Notes: generated from the letters alone by a model not told the origin. Shown: positions 42,997 through 52,308, counted from the first letter of the stretch. The stretch is 64,000 bases of DNA from PALSA-693 sp963834725 (GCA_963834725.1 CAWICN010000001.1:1922001-1986000), one strand, 5' to 3'. Made by a program: numbers and translations.

Positions 42997-44421
42997 TTAC
43001 GTCGTCGGCAGGGTCGGCTCGCGATCGATCCATGGCGCGACAGCTTCGAGTTGGGCGGAGACTCGCAGCAGCACGTCCTCGCGTCCAGGCGCGGCAACGA
43101 GCTGCACCCCGATCGGGAAGCCCTCGGGTGTCCAGTGCAGCGGCAGCGAGATCGCCGGCTGCCCGGTCACGTTGAACGGCGTGACATACGGGGTGATCTC
43201 AGCGAGACGACTCGTCCGCTGCTTCTGGTCGCCCTCCACGAGATAGCCCAGTGGCGGCGGGATGCGGGCGACGGCCGGTGTAACGAGCAGGTCGGCACCT
43301 TGCCACCAGGCGACGATGGAACGGCTGAAGGTGTGGATGCGTCCCAGACTGGCGACGTAGTCCGGGGCGCTGATCTTGCGGCCCCGCTCGCTGGCGATCC
43401 ACGTGCCGTCCTCAACGTCATCAGCGGTCAGCGGCCGGCCGAACACTGTCGCCAGGGCGTCGAAGCTGGCTGCTGCGCTAGCCCGGATGACCCGGACGTA
43501 GTCGTACATGTAGTCCATGGTGTGTATCCCCGTGGGATGGTCCATGTCGACGTGGTGGCCGAGCGAGGCCAGCAGCGTCCCGGCCTCGTTCACCGCCAAA
43601 CGGCATTGGGGATCGGTTTCCGCGTACGGCAGCGAGTCACACAACCCGATGCTCAGCCGGCCGGGATCGATGCCGACCTCGCCGAGCCATGTGCCGTCGT
43701 GCGCCCGGGCCTGGTGCGGGTCGCCGGGCTCGTAGCCAGCGAGCACGTCGAGCCCGAGGGCCGTATCCCGGACCGTTCGCGACATTACACCATCGGTGGC
43801 GCCACCGGCCCAGCTCTCGCCCTCCGGCGCGATGGAGATGCGCCCACGCGACGGCTTGAGACCGACCACACCGCAGGCACTGGCCGGCAGCCGGATCGAT
43901 CCGCCACCATCAGACGCATGGGCAATCGGCACGATCCCGCCCGCCACCGCGGCCGCAGCGCCACCGCTCGAGCCGAGCGACGTGCGCCCCAGGTCCCACG
44001 GGTTGTGGGTCGCACCGTACAGGTCGGTCTCGGCGGCCGCCGGACAGTTGCCGGACCCTAACTCCGGGCTGTGGGACCGACCGAGGCTTACCGCACCCGC
44101 CCCCAACAGACGTCGAGCGACGTTACCGGTGTACGAGTAGCGAAAGTCCATCTCTCGCAGCATCCGGTTGGCGCGGTAGCCGCGATCGCCCTTCAGCGGA
44201 GCCCCCAAGTCCTTCAGCAGTGTCGGCACGCCTGGCAACAGCCCGTCCCACGACACGCGCTCCGCTCTGGCCAGGGCGCCGTCATAGTCGCCCTCGACGA
44301 TCGCATTCAAGAGCGGGTTCTTCGCGTCGGCCCGCGCGATTGCCTCGCTGACGGTCTCGGACGGGCTCATCGAGCCGGCGCGAACGACCGCCGCCATCTC
44401 TACGGCGTCCATCATCGCCAC
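42997..44421 (-). CDS. Amidase-signature enzyme
   Basis: 474 residues. The AS triad is visible: Lys70 in PTLLKDLGAP, cis-Ser151 in TSLGSSGGAAAAVAGG, and nucleophile Ser175 in DGGGSIRLPAS. Length and C-terminal motif PAISLPLHWTPEGFPIGVQLVA fit the general amidase/6-aminohexanoate-cyclic-dimer hydrolase/GatA-like class; it lacks GatB/C neighbours so is not a glutamyl-tRNA amidotransferase subunit. It hydrolyses an amide, substrate unknown. Start ATG at 44421; an ATG four codons inside (MMDAVEM) is equally possible. Confidence 0.9.
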   Translation of the reverse strand: MAMMDAVEMAAVVRAGSMSPSETVSEAIARADAKNPLLNAIVEGDYDGALARAERVSWDGLLPGVPTLLKDLGAPLKGDRGYRANRMLREMDFRYSYTGNVARRLLGAGAVSLGRSHSPELGSGNCPAAAETDLYGATHNPWDLGRTSLGSSGGAAAAVAGGIVPIAHASDGGGSIRLPASACGVVGLKPSRGRISIAPEGESWAGGATDGVMSRTVRDTALGLDVLAGYEPGDPHQARAHDGTWLGEVGIDPGRLSIGLCDSLPYAETDPQCRLAVNEAGTLLASLGHHVDMDHPTGIHTMDYMYDYVRVIRASAAASFDALATVFGRPLTADDVEDGTWIASERGRKISAPDYVASLGRIHTFSRSIVAWWQGADLLVTPAVARIPPPLGYLVEGDQKQRTSRLAEITPYVTPFNVTGQPAISLPLHWTPEGFPIGVQLVAAPGREDVLLRVSAQLEAVAPWIDREPTLPTT

Positions 44422-44868
44422 CGGACCAATGTAGACAACAAGTTTCGTCGTTCAGGTCCGGCGCCTATCTACTCATCGACTGGTACCTCAAGTTCCAGGG
44501 ATCGATTGCGTAGAGCAGCCGCCTGCCCCAATCCCAGTTGCCGACCGGAGGCGCTCCGGTTGCGAGCCGAGCGTGCCTAAGTGCTTCAGATCTCAACTAC
44601 GTTGATGATCTTGCTCTTGAAGGTATGCGGGCGAACAGGACATGGCGGCCCATAGGGGGAGCCTTGAGATCATCAACGTAGTTGAGATTCGAAGTACTAA
44701 GCATGACACCGAGACGCTCACGGGTTGATCCGGCGCTGCCGCAGGCTGTCAGCGTGATCATGCAGACGGACCATTCCACGCCGACCTGGAGTACGGTCAG
44801 TCCATCCTCGGGCTACGAGGACATGGTGACCCTGGCCCGACGGGGGTCGGAGCTTGAGAGGAGCCACG
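44422..44868. other. 447-bp intergenic region with long inverted repeat
   Basis: Divergent promoter region of amidase and hydrolase genes. The inverted repeat at 44590-44688 is the main feature; no gene found. Confidence 0.5.
44590..44688. repeat. Perfect 22-bp inverted repeat with 55-bp spacer
   Basis: Arms at 44590-44611 and 44667-44688 are exact reverse complements (ATCTCAACTACGTTGATG...). Similarity continues imperfectly outward, CTTAGTACTTCGA against CCTAAGTGCTTCA-like sequence, so the whole arm may be ~36 bp. Unusually AT-rich for this window. Confidence 0.85.
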
Positions 44869-46161
44869 ATGCCGACGATCCGCGACCTGGCCGAGGAGCA
44901 CTGGCAGGGCCGCGCCGACCTGGTCCACCAGCACCACCCCGTAGCGGCCGTCGAGGATCGCCGGGCGGAGGAGATCGGCGACGGTGTCCTCTATCTGAAG
45001 AGCGTGGCCAGCGTCACCGCCGTCGATACCGGCGACGGGCTGGTGCTGCTCGACACAGGCGGCGTCTTTGACCGGAACGTGGTGTACCAGTCCGTCCGGG
45101 CCTGGCGTCCGTCGGCCCGGCTGACCGCCGCCGTCTTCTCCCACCACCACGTCGACCACATCTTCGGCACCGCCCGCTTCGAAGCCGAAGCTGAAGAACG
45201 GGGGTGGGCGCCTCCCAAGGTGTACGGGCACATGGCGATGGCCGAGCATCTGCGTCGCTATGAGCGGACGCCGGGCTGGAATACCGCTATCAACCAGCGG
45301 CAGTTCGGGCTGCCCCTGGACCGGTTCCGCTGGCCGACCGGGTACCGCTTCCCCGACATCACCTACGACGACCGGCTGACCTTCCGGCAGGGACGACTAA
45401 CGCTCGAGTTGCACCACGGACGGGGAGAGACCGACGACGCCACGTGGACCTGGGTGCCGGAGCTGCGGTTGCTGCACCCTGGGGACCTTTTCATCTACGC
45501 CGTGCCGAACGCCGGCAACCCGCAGAAGGTGCAGCGTTACCTGAGCGACTGGGCCGTGGCACTGCGAGAGATGGCGGGGCTCGGCGCGGACGTGATGGTT
45601 TCCGGCCACGGCCTGCCGATTTTCGGCGCCAACCGCATCCGAGAGGCGCTCACCGACACCGCGGAACTCCTCGACACGGTCGAGGACCAGGCCCTGACCC
45701 TCATGAACGAGGGTCGCACCCTCGACCAGGTCATCCACACGGTGGAGATCCCACCGCACCTGGCCGGCAAACCATACCTGCGCCCGGTGTACGACCATCC
45801 GCAGTTCCTGGTCCGCAACGTGTGGCGTCGGTACGGCGGTTGGTATGACGGCGAACCGGACAATCTGCTGCCCGCCCCGCGGGCCGCGCAGGCCCGGGAG
45901 TGGGTGCGACTCGCCGGCGGCACCGCGGCTGTCGTCGCTCGGGCCATCGAGCTCGCGGCTGGTGGCGACGCCCGCCTGGGCTGCCATCTGGCGGAGTTCG
46001 CGGTGCTGGCGGAGCCCGGCTCTCGGGAAGCCCATGCCGCCCGGGCCGACGTGTATCGAGCCCGGGCGGCCGAACAGGAGTCGTCGATGGCTCGCAACAT
46101 CCTCAATCACGCCGCCCTGGCCAGCGACCAGCTTCGGCGCGATCTGGCCGGAAGGGAATGA
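44869..46161 (+). CDS. MBL-fold hydrolase with alkyl-sulfatase dimerisation-type domain
   Basis: 430 residues from ATG 44869 after GAGAGGAG. The metallo-beta-lactamase motif SHHHVDH is at 91-97; further metal ligands are HHGRGETDD and LLHPGDL, and MVSGHGLPIFG. A second helical domain from ~290 contains IELAAGGDARLGCHLAEFAVLAEPGSREAHAARADVY, the dimerisation region of SdsA1/BDS1-type alkylsulfatases. It probably cleaves an alkyl sulfate or other ester; the SCP2-type C-terminal domain is lacking. No export signal, so cytosolic. Confidence 0.88.
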   Translation: MPTIRDLAEEHWQGRADLVHQHHPVAAVEDRRAEEIGDGVLYLKSVASVTAVDTGDGLVLLDTGGVFDRNVVYQSVRAWRPSARLTAAVFSHHHVDHIFGTARFEAEAEERGWAPPKVYGHMAMAEHLRRYERTPGWNTAINQRQFGLPLDRFRWPTGYRFPDITYDDRLTFRQGRLTLELHHGRGETDDATWTWVPELRLLHPGDLFIYAVPNAGNPQKVQRYLSDWAVALREMAGLGADVMVSGHGLPIFGANRIREALTDTAELLDTVEDQALTLMNEGRTLDQVIHTVEIPPHLAGKPYLRPVYDHPQFLVRNVWRRYGGWYDGEPDNLLPAPRAAQAREWVRLAGGTAAVVARAIELAAGGDARLGCHLAEFAVLAEPGSREAHAARADVYRARAAEQESSMARNILNHAALASDQLRRDLAGRE

Positions 46162-46495
46162 ACGCGACAGTCAGGAACTGACACCCATTTGGGCAGCGGA
46201 GCTGACCCGTAGCCGGCGCTCGACTCCTCGATCCATTTTTGTAGCTCCGGTCGCTGCACCTGCTCCACAGTGGTCACCTTACGTAACCGGGTTCCGGTCG
46301 GTGGTCCCGAGTGGCGGTGGGGGGTCGAAGTCCGCGCCGCCGAGGAAGACGACGTTTTACCGAAACGTCGTAAGCGGCCAGCTCTATGATCCGGCCGAGT
46401 TCTAGTAGCCCGTAGTACGCCTCTTCCACTTGACGGCGCGTAGTGAAGGCCCGGGATTGTCCCGCGAGTGACTTGTCGGGAGAACCAGGGTTGGA
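46162..46495. other. 334-bp region after the MBL gene
   Basis: The minus-strand frame around 46190-46300 reads RKVTTVEQVQRPELQKWIEE, protein-like but unrecognised, perhaps another remnant. A hairpin lies at 46349-46371. Confidence 0.4.
46349..46371. repeat. 9-bp perfect palindrome with 5-base loop
   Basis: ACGACGTTT (46349-46357), loop TACCG, AAACGTCGT (46363-46371). Could be a terminator-like hairpin or a protein-binding palindrome. Confidence 0.5.
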
Positions 46496-47427
46496 TCACC
46501 CGAAGGTTAGGGTGAGATATAGGGCGTAGGCGGCTATGAGCGCCGCGCCGCCTACCCTGCCGACTCGGCGAAAAACCAGGCTGTAGACAACGATCGCGGC
46601 CGGTAGGGCTGCCGCGAGGCAAGCCTGCCATCCGATGCCGGCGCTGCGGATTGGGCGAACCAGAGCTGCTACCCCCCGGGTGGCTGTGGCGTTGTAGAGC
46701 GCGGAGCCGAGTATCCCGGGAGTGCCAGTTCCTCGACTCCCCGGCGAAACGCGGCCCACACCAGCGCAAACAGCTCGGCGGTGGTGGCGAGCGCGACGAA
46801 GGTGAGCCCGACGACCGATTGGCGCAACCCGAGCGAGTGCACGATTCGTTCCGCCCCTGACACGGCCAGCCCGCCACCGGCGGCCATTGCAGCTACCCCG
46901 GCTAGTACCAACGCCGCGGCGCGGCTGTCGCCAGTCCCGCGTGACCCGGGCTCGTCTTCTTGCAGTTCCGCCATCTCGCCGAACGCTGGCGGGGCGCCGC
47001 TCCTTCCACCACACCACCCCCACCGTCGTCGCGTAGGCCGCGACCGACACGACGCCCCAGGCTCGCCCGACCTGCCCGCCGAGCAAGCTCACCGCGGCCA
47101 GGACCCCGGCGGCCGACGCGGCCAGCGCGTAGACCTTTACGCGGGGCTCATCCGAAGGGGTCTGGCGAGCGCGGCCAGACCCACAACGGCGGTGAGCATG
47201 GTCACGTTGGCGCCGATCGCGTCACCGGCGGCGATGCCGCCAAGGTGGCGGCCCGAGGCAAAAACCGCCGTGACCATCTCCTCGGGCTCGGCACCGGCCA
47301 GCACCAAACCGATCGCCAGCGCCGTCACCCCTGAGCGTCGACCGGCGGCCGAGGCGTGTTCGGCGAACAACTCCGAGCCGGCCGTCAGCAAGACCGCGGA
47401 CGCCACCAGCAGGACAAAGCCGACCAC
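46496..47427 (-). pseudogene. CaCA-family (Ca2+/cation exchanger) gene with three frame changes
   Basis: Starting at 47427, the first frame reads VGFVLLVASAVLLTAGSELFAEH and GLVLAGAEPEEMVTAVFASGRHLGG, then GDAIGANVTML: the alpha-1 repeat of a CaCA exchanger. After a shift near 47145 RVKVYALAASAAGVLAAVSLL continues; after another near 46985, AAALVLAGVAAMAAGGGLAVSGAE, VVGLTFVALATTAELFALVW, the alpha-2 repeat; after a third near 46700, GILGSALYNATATRGVAALVRP and the last helices to 46496. All ten-odd helices are recognisable. Inactive as read, or three uncorrected indels. Confidence 0.75.
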
Positions 47428-47671
47428 CCGAAACGCTCGTCACCGCGCGCCGGCTCCCGCCCGCTCGACTGCCGAGCGCACAAGTTCGCGCAGCTACCCA
47501 GCCCGAAGAGTGATCCGCCCAGCCTGCGTCAGGTGATCGGTCTAGGCGGCGAGGAAGACGCCGAGAAGTTGATCTTCGGGGATAGGCAGCCCCCTATCGC
47601 GACAGCCGTGGCCCGGTCTTCCAGGGCAGTCAACCGTCGTGCTGTAACGAGCTCGGCGGGTGGTGGGATGG

Positions 47672-47801
47672 CTAGTTGAGGAGTCGGGGGGTGTGGACGC
47701 TCCACCAGCGGCCCAAGCCCAGTCGGTTGCCGGCATGAAGGAACATGAGGACGAGCAGCACCAGGGCGTAGATGGTGTGGGTGCCGTCGATATAGGGTTG
47801 T
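47672..47801 (-). pseudogene. C-terminal tail of a DoxX-type membrane protein
   Basis: The frame reads QPYIDGTHTIYALVLLVLMF then LHAGNRLGLGRWWSVHTPRLLN before the stop, the last helix and GLGRWW ending typical of DoxX/TQO-small-subunit proteins. Nothing upstream belongs to this family. Confidence 0.55.
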
Positions 47802-47803
47802 TT

Positions 47804-47966
47804 TGACCCTGATGCTCTACTCGAATGGCACTACCGCCACGGAGCTGTGGCGCTTCAACGAGCGGGTCGGGGAAACCATTCTCGGGGTCGGCTTCGCCTA
47901 CCTAACGGCCTAGCCGTTCCCGAGCTGCTGGCCAGGCGCAAGAAGCGTCGCACCCCGGCGGGATGA
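47804..47966 (+). pseudogene. C-terminal tail of a FUSC-type membrane protein
   Basis: Reads LTLMLYSNGTTATELWRFNE, RVGETILGVGFAYL, then after a one-base shift GLAVPELLARRKKRRTPAG and a stop: the last helix and basic end of FUSC/aromatic-acid-exporter proteins. It abuts the DoxX tail on the other strand. Confidence 0.5.
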
Positions 47967-47994
47967 CACTGAAAGGGGTCTGAGCCACACCATC

Positions 47995-48228
47995 TTGCTG
48001 AGGAGGACCGGCAGAGCGGAGGAGATCGCCTACACGGCGCTCTTCCTGGCCAGCGACGAATCGTCCTACATCACCGGGACCGACATCGTCGTCGACGGAG
48101 GCTGGTTCTCGTCTGCTCCCTACCTCGGCAACGAACGAACCCACCACCTGCTGACGCTGTTGAAGGTCAAGGAAGAGGCGCAGGAAAAGAAGGAGCACGT
48201 GGAAGGGTTCCTCAAGCGCTTCCTGTGA
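47995..48228 (+). pseudogene. C-terminal tail of a short-chain dehydrogenase
   Basis: Reads LRRTGRAEEIAYTALFLASDES then SYITGTDIVVDGGWFSSAPY, which is the invariant last quarter of FabG-like SDRs, followed by a charged ~30-residue extension. The Rossmann fold and the catalytic Tyr/Lys are missing, so it is a remnant. Confidence 0.75.
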
Positions 48229-48305
48229 CACAGGGCGGCCAGAGCCGTCCCCTCGACGGGTCTCGATGGGCGATCATTGGCTGGTTCGCTCGCAGCTGAC
48301 GAACC

Positions 48306-48752
48306 TCAGCTGGGGCCGGGATTCGAGGAGATCCTCTCGGCTTTGATGAACACCGCACAGCGCCGATCCTCAGCCATGACTCGATCAAACTCGGCCCAGT
48401 CCTCGTGGTCGCCGCCTGCCGCCCGGTAGACGGCCCGGATGGTGTCGAGAACGTCGAGCCCGTGCTCGAGGCCGTCCTCGGGGCCGATCAGCCGGGTCGG
48501 GCCCGACACCGCGGCCCACTGATAACCGTCCTTGAACACGATCGTCGCCGCGCCGCTCCGCCGCAGCAGGGGCAGTTTTCGGCTGTTTCCGATAACCACC
48601 AGCCCGACGGACGGCGAGCCGTCCACAGGATCGTCGATGATGCCGGCATTCACCACTGACGCGTGCACCGACCGGTCCGGCCGGGCGGTGGTCAGGACGG
48701 CCAGGTAGTGGTCCCCCTCCGCCAGTCGTTTCACGTAGCCAAGATCAACCAT
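48306..48752 (-). CDS. PNPOx-like flavin/F420-dependent protein
   Basis: 148 residues with the split beta-barrel of pyridoxamine-5'-phosphate-oxidase relatives: GDHYLAVLTTARPDRSVHASVVNAGII, VGLVVIGNSRKLPLLRRSGAATIVFKDGYQWAAVSGPTRLIG and RRCAVFIKAERISS. In actinobacteria this group (F420H2-dependent reductases/biliverdin-type) commonly binds F420 or FMN; which one is not readable. Stand-alone gene. Confidence 0.85.
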   Translation of the reverse strand: MVDLGYVKRLAEGDHYLAVLTTARPDRSVHASVVNAGIIDDPVDGSPSVGLVVIGNSRKLPLLRRSGAATIVFKDGYQWAAVSGPTRLIGPEDGLEHGLDVLDTIRAVYRAAGGDHEDWAEFDRVMAEDRRCAVFIKAERISSNPGPS

Positions 48753-49055
48753 CTCCCCATTCTTCCCGGGCCAGGACTAGCTGAGCCCCACCGAAGATCC
48801 AGCTTGATCAAATCGCCTCCTTCCACGAGTCCCGGGTCCGTGGTGGACTCAGGCGGGCGCAGACGACTTCGAGCACGGTCCACCACAGGGGACGCGATTA
48901 GCGCCGAATCCATTTTCAACTGATCGGTTGACAACCCGGGTGGTGGCCAGTAAGGTCTTCAACGAGTGAGTTGAGGAAGGAGTGTCGTCTGTGAACGACC
49001 TGGCCGAGCGGAGCGGTGTGGCAGGTGGCGGCCCCGTCCCCTGGATGGTGCCGCA
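48753..49055. other. 303-bp region upstream of arsR
   Basis: Divergent intergenic region; no gene or repeat noticed. Probably holds the arsR-SRPBCC promoter. Confidence 0.45.
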
Positions 49056-49427
49056 ATGAACACCGACCGGCTGTCACGAGTGTTCGCAGCTCTTGCCGAT
49101 CCGACCAGGCGCGACATCGTCGGCCGCTTGGCCACGGGGGACGCCACCGTTGGGGACCTCGCGAAGCCCTACGCCGTTTCGGTCCAAGCCGTCTCCAAGC
49201 ACATCAAGGTGCTGACGGGCGCCGGCCTGGTCAGCCAGAGCAAGGACGCCCAGCGGCGGGTGTGCCACCTCGAAGCGGACGTCTTCGACCTCATGACGAA
49301 ATGGATCGAGCGCTATCGCCAGCAGGCCCAGGAGCGCTACAAGCGCCTGGACGCCGTTCTCGCCGAGATGCAGGGCGAGGAGGGCCGGACCGGCGAGCGC
49401 CGCCGCGCCGAAGGAGCAGCCTCATGA
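49056..49427 (+). CDS. ArsR-family transcriptional regulator
   Basis: 123 residues. Winged helix: VFAALADPTRRDIVGRLATGDATVGDLAKPYAVSVQAVSKHIKVLTGAGLVSQSKDAQRRVCHLEAD. There is no metal-binding Cys set, as usual for the ArsR repressors that precede SRPBCC genes. Its stop overlaps the start of the next gene (ATGA), so both are translated from one message. Likely autoregulatory. Confidence 0.92.
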   Translation: MNTDRLSRVFAALADPTRRDIVGRLATGDATVGDLAKPYAVSVQAVSKHIKVLTGAGLVSQSKDAQRRVCHLEADVFDLMTKWIERYRQQAQERYKRLDAVLAEMQGEEGRTGERRRAEGAAS

Positions 49428-50461
49428 AGGGAATGCAAAGTCGCTACCAGGTCTCGATCGAAGCCGACCCCACGGTGCCGATCATCCGCATCACCCGTGA
49501 CTTCGACGCCACGCCGGCGCAGTTGATGCGGGCCCACACCGACCCCGAGCTGTTCGCCCGCTGGGTCGGCCCCAGCGGGATGGAGACCACCATCCTGGAC
49601 TGGGACGCGACCACCGGTGGCCGCTGGCGCTACGTGGCCCGGCGGGACGGGGAGGAGTACGGCTTCCACGGGTGCTTCCACGAGGTCAGCGAGGACCGCA
49701 TCGTTCAGACCTTCACCTTCGACGGTCAGCCCGAAGGCGTCGCTCTCGAGACGTTGTGGCTGGAAGATCTCGGCGACGGTCGCACCCGCCTGCACGCTCA
49801 GTCGCTCGTCGACAGTTTCGAGGGGCGCGACCAGTGGCTGGCGAGCGGCATGGAGACGGGCGTCGAGGAGGGCTACGCCAAGCTCGACGCTCTCATCGGC
49901 GCACAGGCCGGCAGCCCGGCCAGCGAGCACCGTCGTGTAGCCGGCGAGTTCACGGCGACGGTCGAGGGCGTCCCTCCGGCGGCGTGGGACAATCCCGCAC
50001 CGCCGAAAGGCTGGGTCGCCCGCGACGTCGTCCGCCACCTCACAGAGTGGTTTCCTGCGTTCCTGCACGGGGCTGTAGGGCTCACTCTCCCGGCCGGACC
50101 GACCGTCGACGACGACCCGGTCGGGGCCTGGCGAGCCCAGACCGACGCGATCCAGGCCCTGCTCGACGACCCGGCAACCGCCGAGCGCGAATACGAGTTC
50201 CCGCACATCGGCAAGATGCGGCTCGAAGAGGCCACCAACATGATCTACACAAACGACGTGTTTCTCCACCGCTGGGACCTCGCCCGGGCCACCGGGCAGG
50301 ACGAGACGCTGGACCCAGAGAGATGCGCCGAGATGCTCGAGGGCATGCTGCCTATGGACGACGCGCTGCGCCAGAGCGGCCAGTACGGGCCGCGCGTCGA
50401 GGTGCCTGACGACGTGGACGTCCAGACCAAGCTGCTGGCCTTCATCGGCCGTACCCCGTAG
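49424..50461 (+). CDS. SRPBCC (AHSA1) / DinB-like (TIGR03086) fusion protein
   Basis: 345 residues from ATG 49424, overlapping arsR by four bases (GGAG precedes). Residues 1-160 are an AHSA1 helix-grip domain: ITRDFDATPAQLMRAHTDPELFARWVGPSG and GRWRYVARRDGEEYGFHGCFHEV. From ~165 the second domain reads VAGEFTATVEGVPPAAWDNPAPPKGWVARDVVRHLTEWFP, and later NDVFLHRWDLARATG: the TIGR03086/maleylpyruvate-isomerase-like metal-binding helical bundle with conserved His. The two are usually separate proteins next to arsR. Ligand or thiol cofactor (mycothiol) is plausible but not shown. Confidence 0.9.
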   Translation: MKGMQSRYQVSIEADPTVPIIRITRDFDATPAQLMRAHTDPELFARWVGPSGMETTILDWDATTGGRWRYVARRDGEEYGFHGCFHEVSEDRIVQTFTFDGQPEGVALETLWLEDLGDGRTRLHAQSLVDSFEGRDQWLASGMETGVEEGYAKLDALIGAQAGSPASEHRRVAGEFTATVEGVPPAAWDNPAPPKGWVARDVVRHLTEWFPAFLHGAVGLTLPAGPTVDDDPVGAWRAQTDAIQALLDDPATAEREYEFPHIGKMRLEEATNMIYTNDVFLHRWDLARATGQDETLDPERCAEMLEGMLPMDDALRQSGQYGPRVEVPDDVDVQTKLLAFIGRTP

Positions 50462-50599
50462 CTGCGTCGGCCGGTTCGGCGGACCCGCCAAACCCGCCTG
50501 CAGCATTGACCGCCCCACTCGTGCTTCGCTACTGAGCCCACGGACTCGCGCCAGTTCTGCCTCTCCCGGCTGCGCCATGTCAACCGATGGGCAAGGCCA

Positions 50600-51580
50600 C
50601 TAATCCGCACCGCCATCTCGGTACTCATACACCTGTGTGAGCAACTTGCAGATCCCTGGCTGAGAGACCTCTATGCGCAGTTGTCCAAGGGTCCGATCGA
50701 CATCTACGCCCTCAGGTTCGTACGAACCTTGGCAGCCACCCACCTCCGGGATGGATCCGATGGTGTGCACAGCCGCTGCCAGCGCGTGGTTGGGTTGAAT
50801 CGGGTGGTCGAGCTTCAGGCCAAGGAGGTCTTCGGCGTCGGTACACACGAGGTCGATCGGCGAAGTGAAGGCGCAACCCTGGAGGTCGCTCACCGGCGTC
50901 CGCAAAGCGACGGTGGCGACCAGCGGCAGCGGACGTCCTCCGGGACTCGAGGAGTTGATGGCCGGCGTCGGAAAGACCAGTAGCCGTCGCTCTACGCCCC
51001 ACTCTCCCGAAACTGTCCACAAGCCGTCGGGGGTGACGGCGGCGAATGAGTTGTTTGGCTCTTCGCCGGGTTCGAGTGAATGGAGGGCGCGAGTGACGAC
51101 ACCGTCTGGTGCTGTTACCTGAAACAGCTTCGCCCGGACATCTGGACCGCCCTGGAACGGCATGACAAGCCAACCGTGCCACCCGTCAGGATCGCCGACA
51201 TGGTTCCACCCCTCGTCCTGCAAGACCTTGGGGATGGTCAAGATTCCCGCGTAGACGATCTTCACCGGTCCTGGTATCCGGCTCACCGTGGCGAGGCCCT
51301 GGTCGGAATAAGGGCCCGGTACTGCGGTCCGCCCAACCAGAGTCCAGGATCCAAGCGCTCGGGGCACGCCGGCCAGCGGCTCATCCAGAACCGGCAGAGT
51401 TGACTCGATCGAAGGACGCGGTGTCCGAACCCCCGGGAAAGTCGTCGGAGGGGCGCCGGCGACGACCCGTCCGGCCGGCCGACCCGTGGCCAACGACCGA
51501 CCGCTCGCGCTGCAACCGGCCGCCAACATGACTACCGCGGCAAGCGTGGCCGAAGCCGCGACGGAACATCGACGACCCAT
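50600..51580 (-). CDS. Lipoprotein of unknown function
   Basis: 326 residues. Lipoprotein signal SVAASATLAAVVMLAAGCSAS with lipobox LAAGC. The mature protein begins with a Pro/Thr-rich stretch and continues as a single beta-rich domain with four Cys near the end (CAFTSPIDLVC, GGCQGSYEPEG, GICKLLTQVYEYRDGG). No family is recognised. Monocistronic. Confidence 0.75.
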   Translation of the reverse strand: MGRRCSVAASATLAAVVMLAAGCSASGRSLATGRPAGRVVAGAPPTTFPGVRTPRPSIESTLPVLDEPLAGVPRALGSWTLVGRTAVPGPYSDQGLATVSRIPGPVKIVYAGILTIPKVLQDEGWNHVGDPDGWHGWLVMPFQGGPDVRAKLFQVTAPDGVVTRALHSLEPGEEPNNSFAAVTPDGLWTVSGEWGVERRLLVFPTPAINSSSPGGRPLPLVATVALRTPVSDLQGCAFTSPIDLVCTDAEDLLGLKLDHPIQPNHALAAAVHTIGSIPEVGGCQGSYEPEGVDVDRTLGQLRIEVSQPGICKLLTQVYEYRDGGAD

Positions 51581-51778
51581 AAAAATCTCTCTTCGCCCAA
51601 TCTCGGCTCGATCCTATCCGAGCTTCAGACGAGCCTTCGGTGCAGAACCGTGGGGTAACGATGGCTGCGTGATGAGAATCTGCGTCGCAGGCAGCGATGA
51701 CATTCCGGTGGACTCCTCGTCTCCACTGCGACACGATGATGCGGGCGCCGACGGGCGTCCCCGAGGAAGGAGCCAGCC

Positions 51779-52210
51779 ATGGCGCGAGTCAACACCTATC
51801 TCAACTTCCAGGGCCAGACCGAGGAGGCGTTCACCTTCTACGCCAAGACCTTCGGCACCGAGGTCACCATGCTCAGCCGTTACTCGGACATGCCCGCGGT
51901 CGGGCCCGGCGAGCTGCCCGTCGAGGAGCGGGACCTGGTGCTGCACGCCGAGCTGCCGATCATCGCGGACCACCTGCTGATGGCGACCGACATGCTCCAG
52001 TCAATGGGTCAAGAAACGCGCGTCGGCAACAACACCACGCTCTGTCTCGACGTCGACAGCAAGGAAGAAGCCGACCGCCTGTACGGCGCACTGTCCCAGG
52101 GCGGCTCGGAAGGGTCCCCTATGGCCGACATGCCTTGGGGCGCCTACTGGGGCGTCACCCTCGACCGCTACGGCATCCGCTGGATGATCAACCACACCCC
52201 CGTGTCCTGA
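51779..52210 (+). CDS. PhnB-like VOC protein
   Basis: 143 residues: VNTYLNFQGQTEEAFTFYAKTFGTEV, VLHAELPIIADHLLMATDM, NNTTLCLDVDSKEEADRLYGALSQGG and WGVTLDRYGIRWMINH. This is the PhnB/DUF3845 branch (3-demethylubiquinone-9-methyltransferase-like) of the VOC fold; usually found as a small stand-alone protein without known activity. GAAGGAGCC precedes the ATG. Confidence 0.9.
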   Translation: MARVNTYLNFQGQTEEAFTFYAKTFGTEVTMLSRYSDMPAVGPGELPVEERDLVLHAELPIIADHLLMATDMLQSMGQETRVGNNTTLCLDVDSKEEADRLYGALSQGGSEGSPMADMPWGAYWGVTLDRYGIRWMINHTPVS

Positions 52211-52308
52211 ACTACCTGTCAGCCCAGGGATCGAAATCGACTCCGGCGAACGATGTGTGCGCTCGGCCCGGGCCCCGATCCTCCTGGGCCCTCCCGCAAC
52301 GACCGGTG

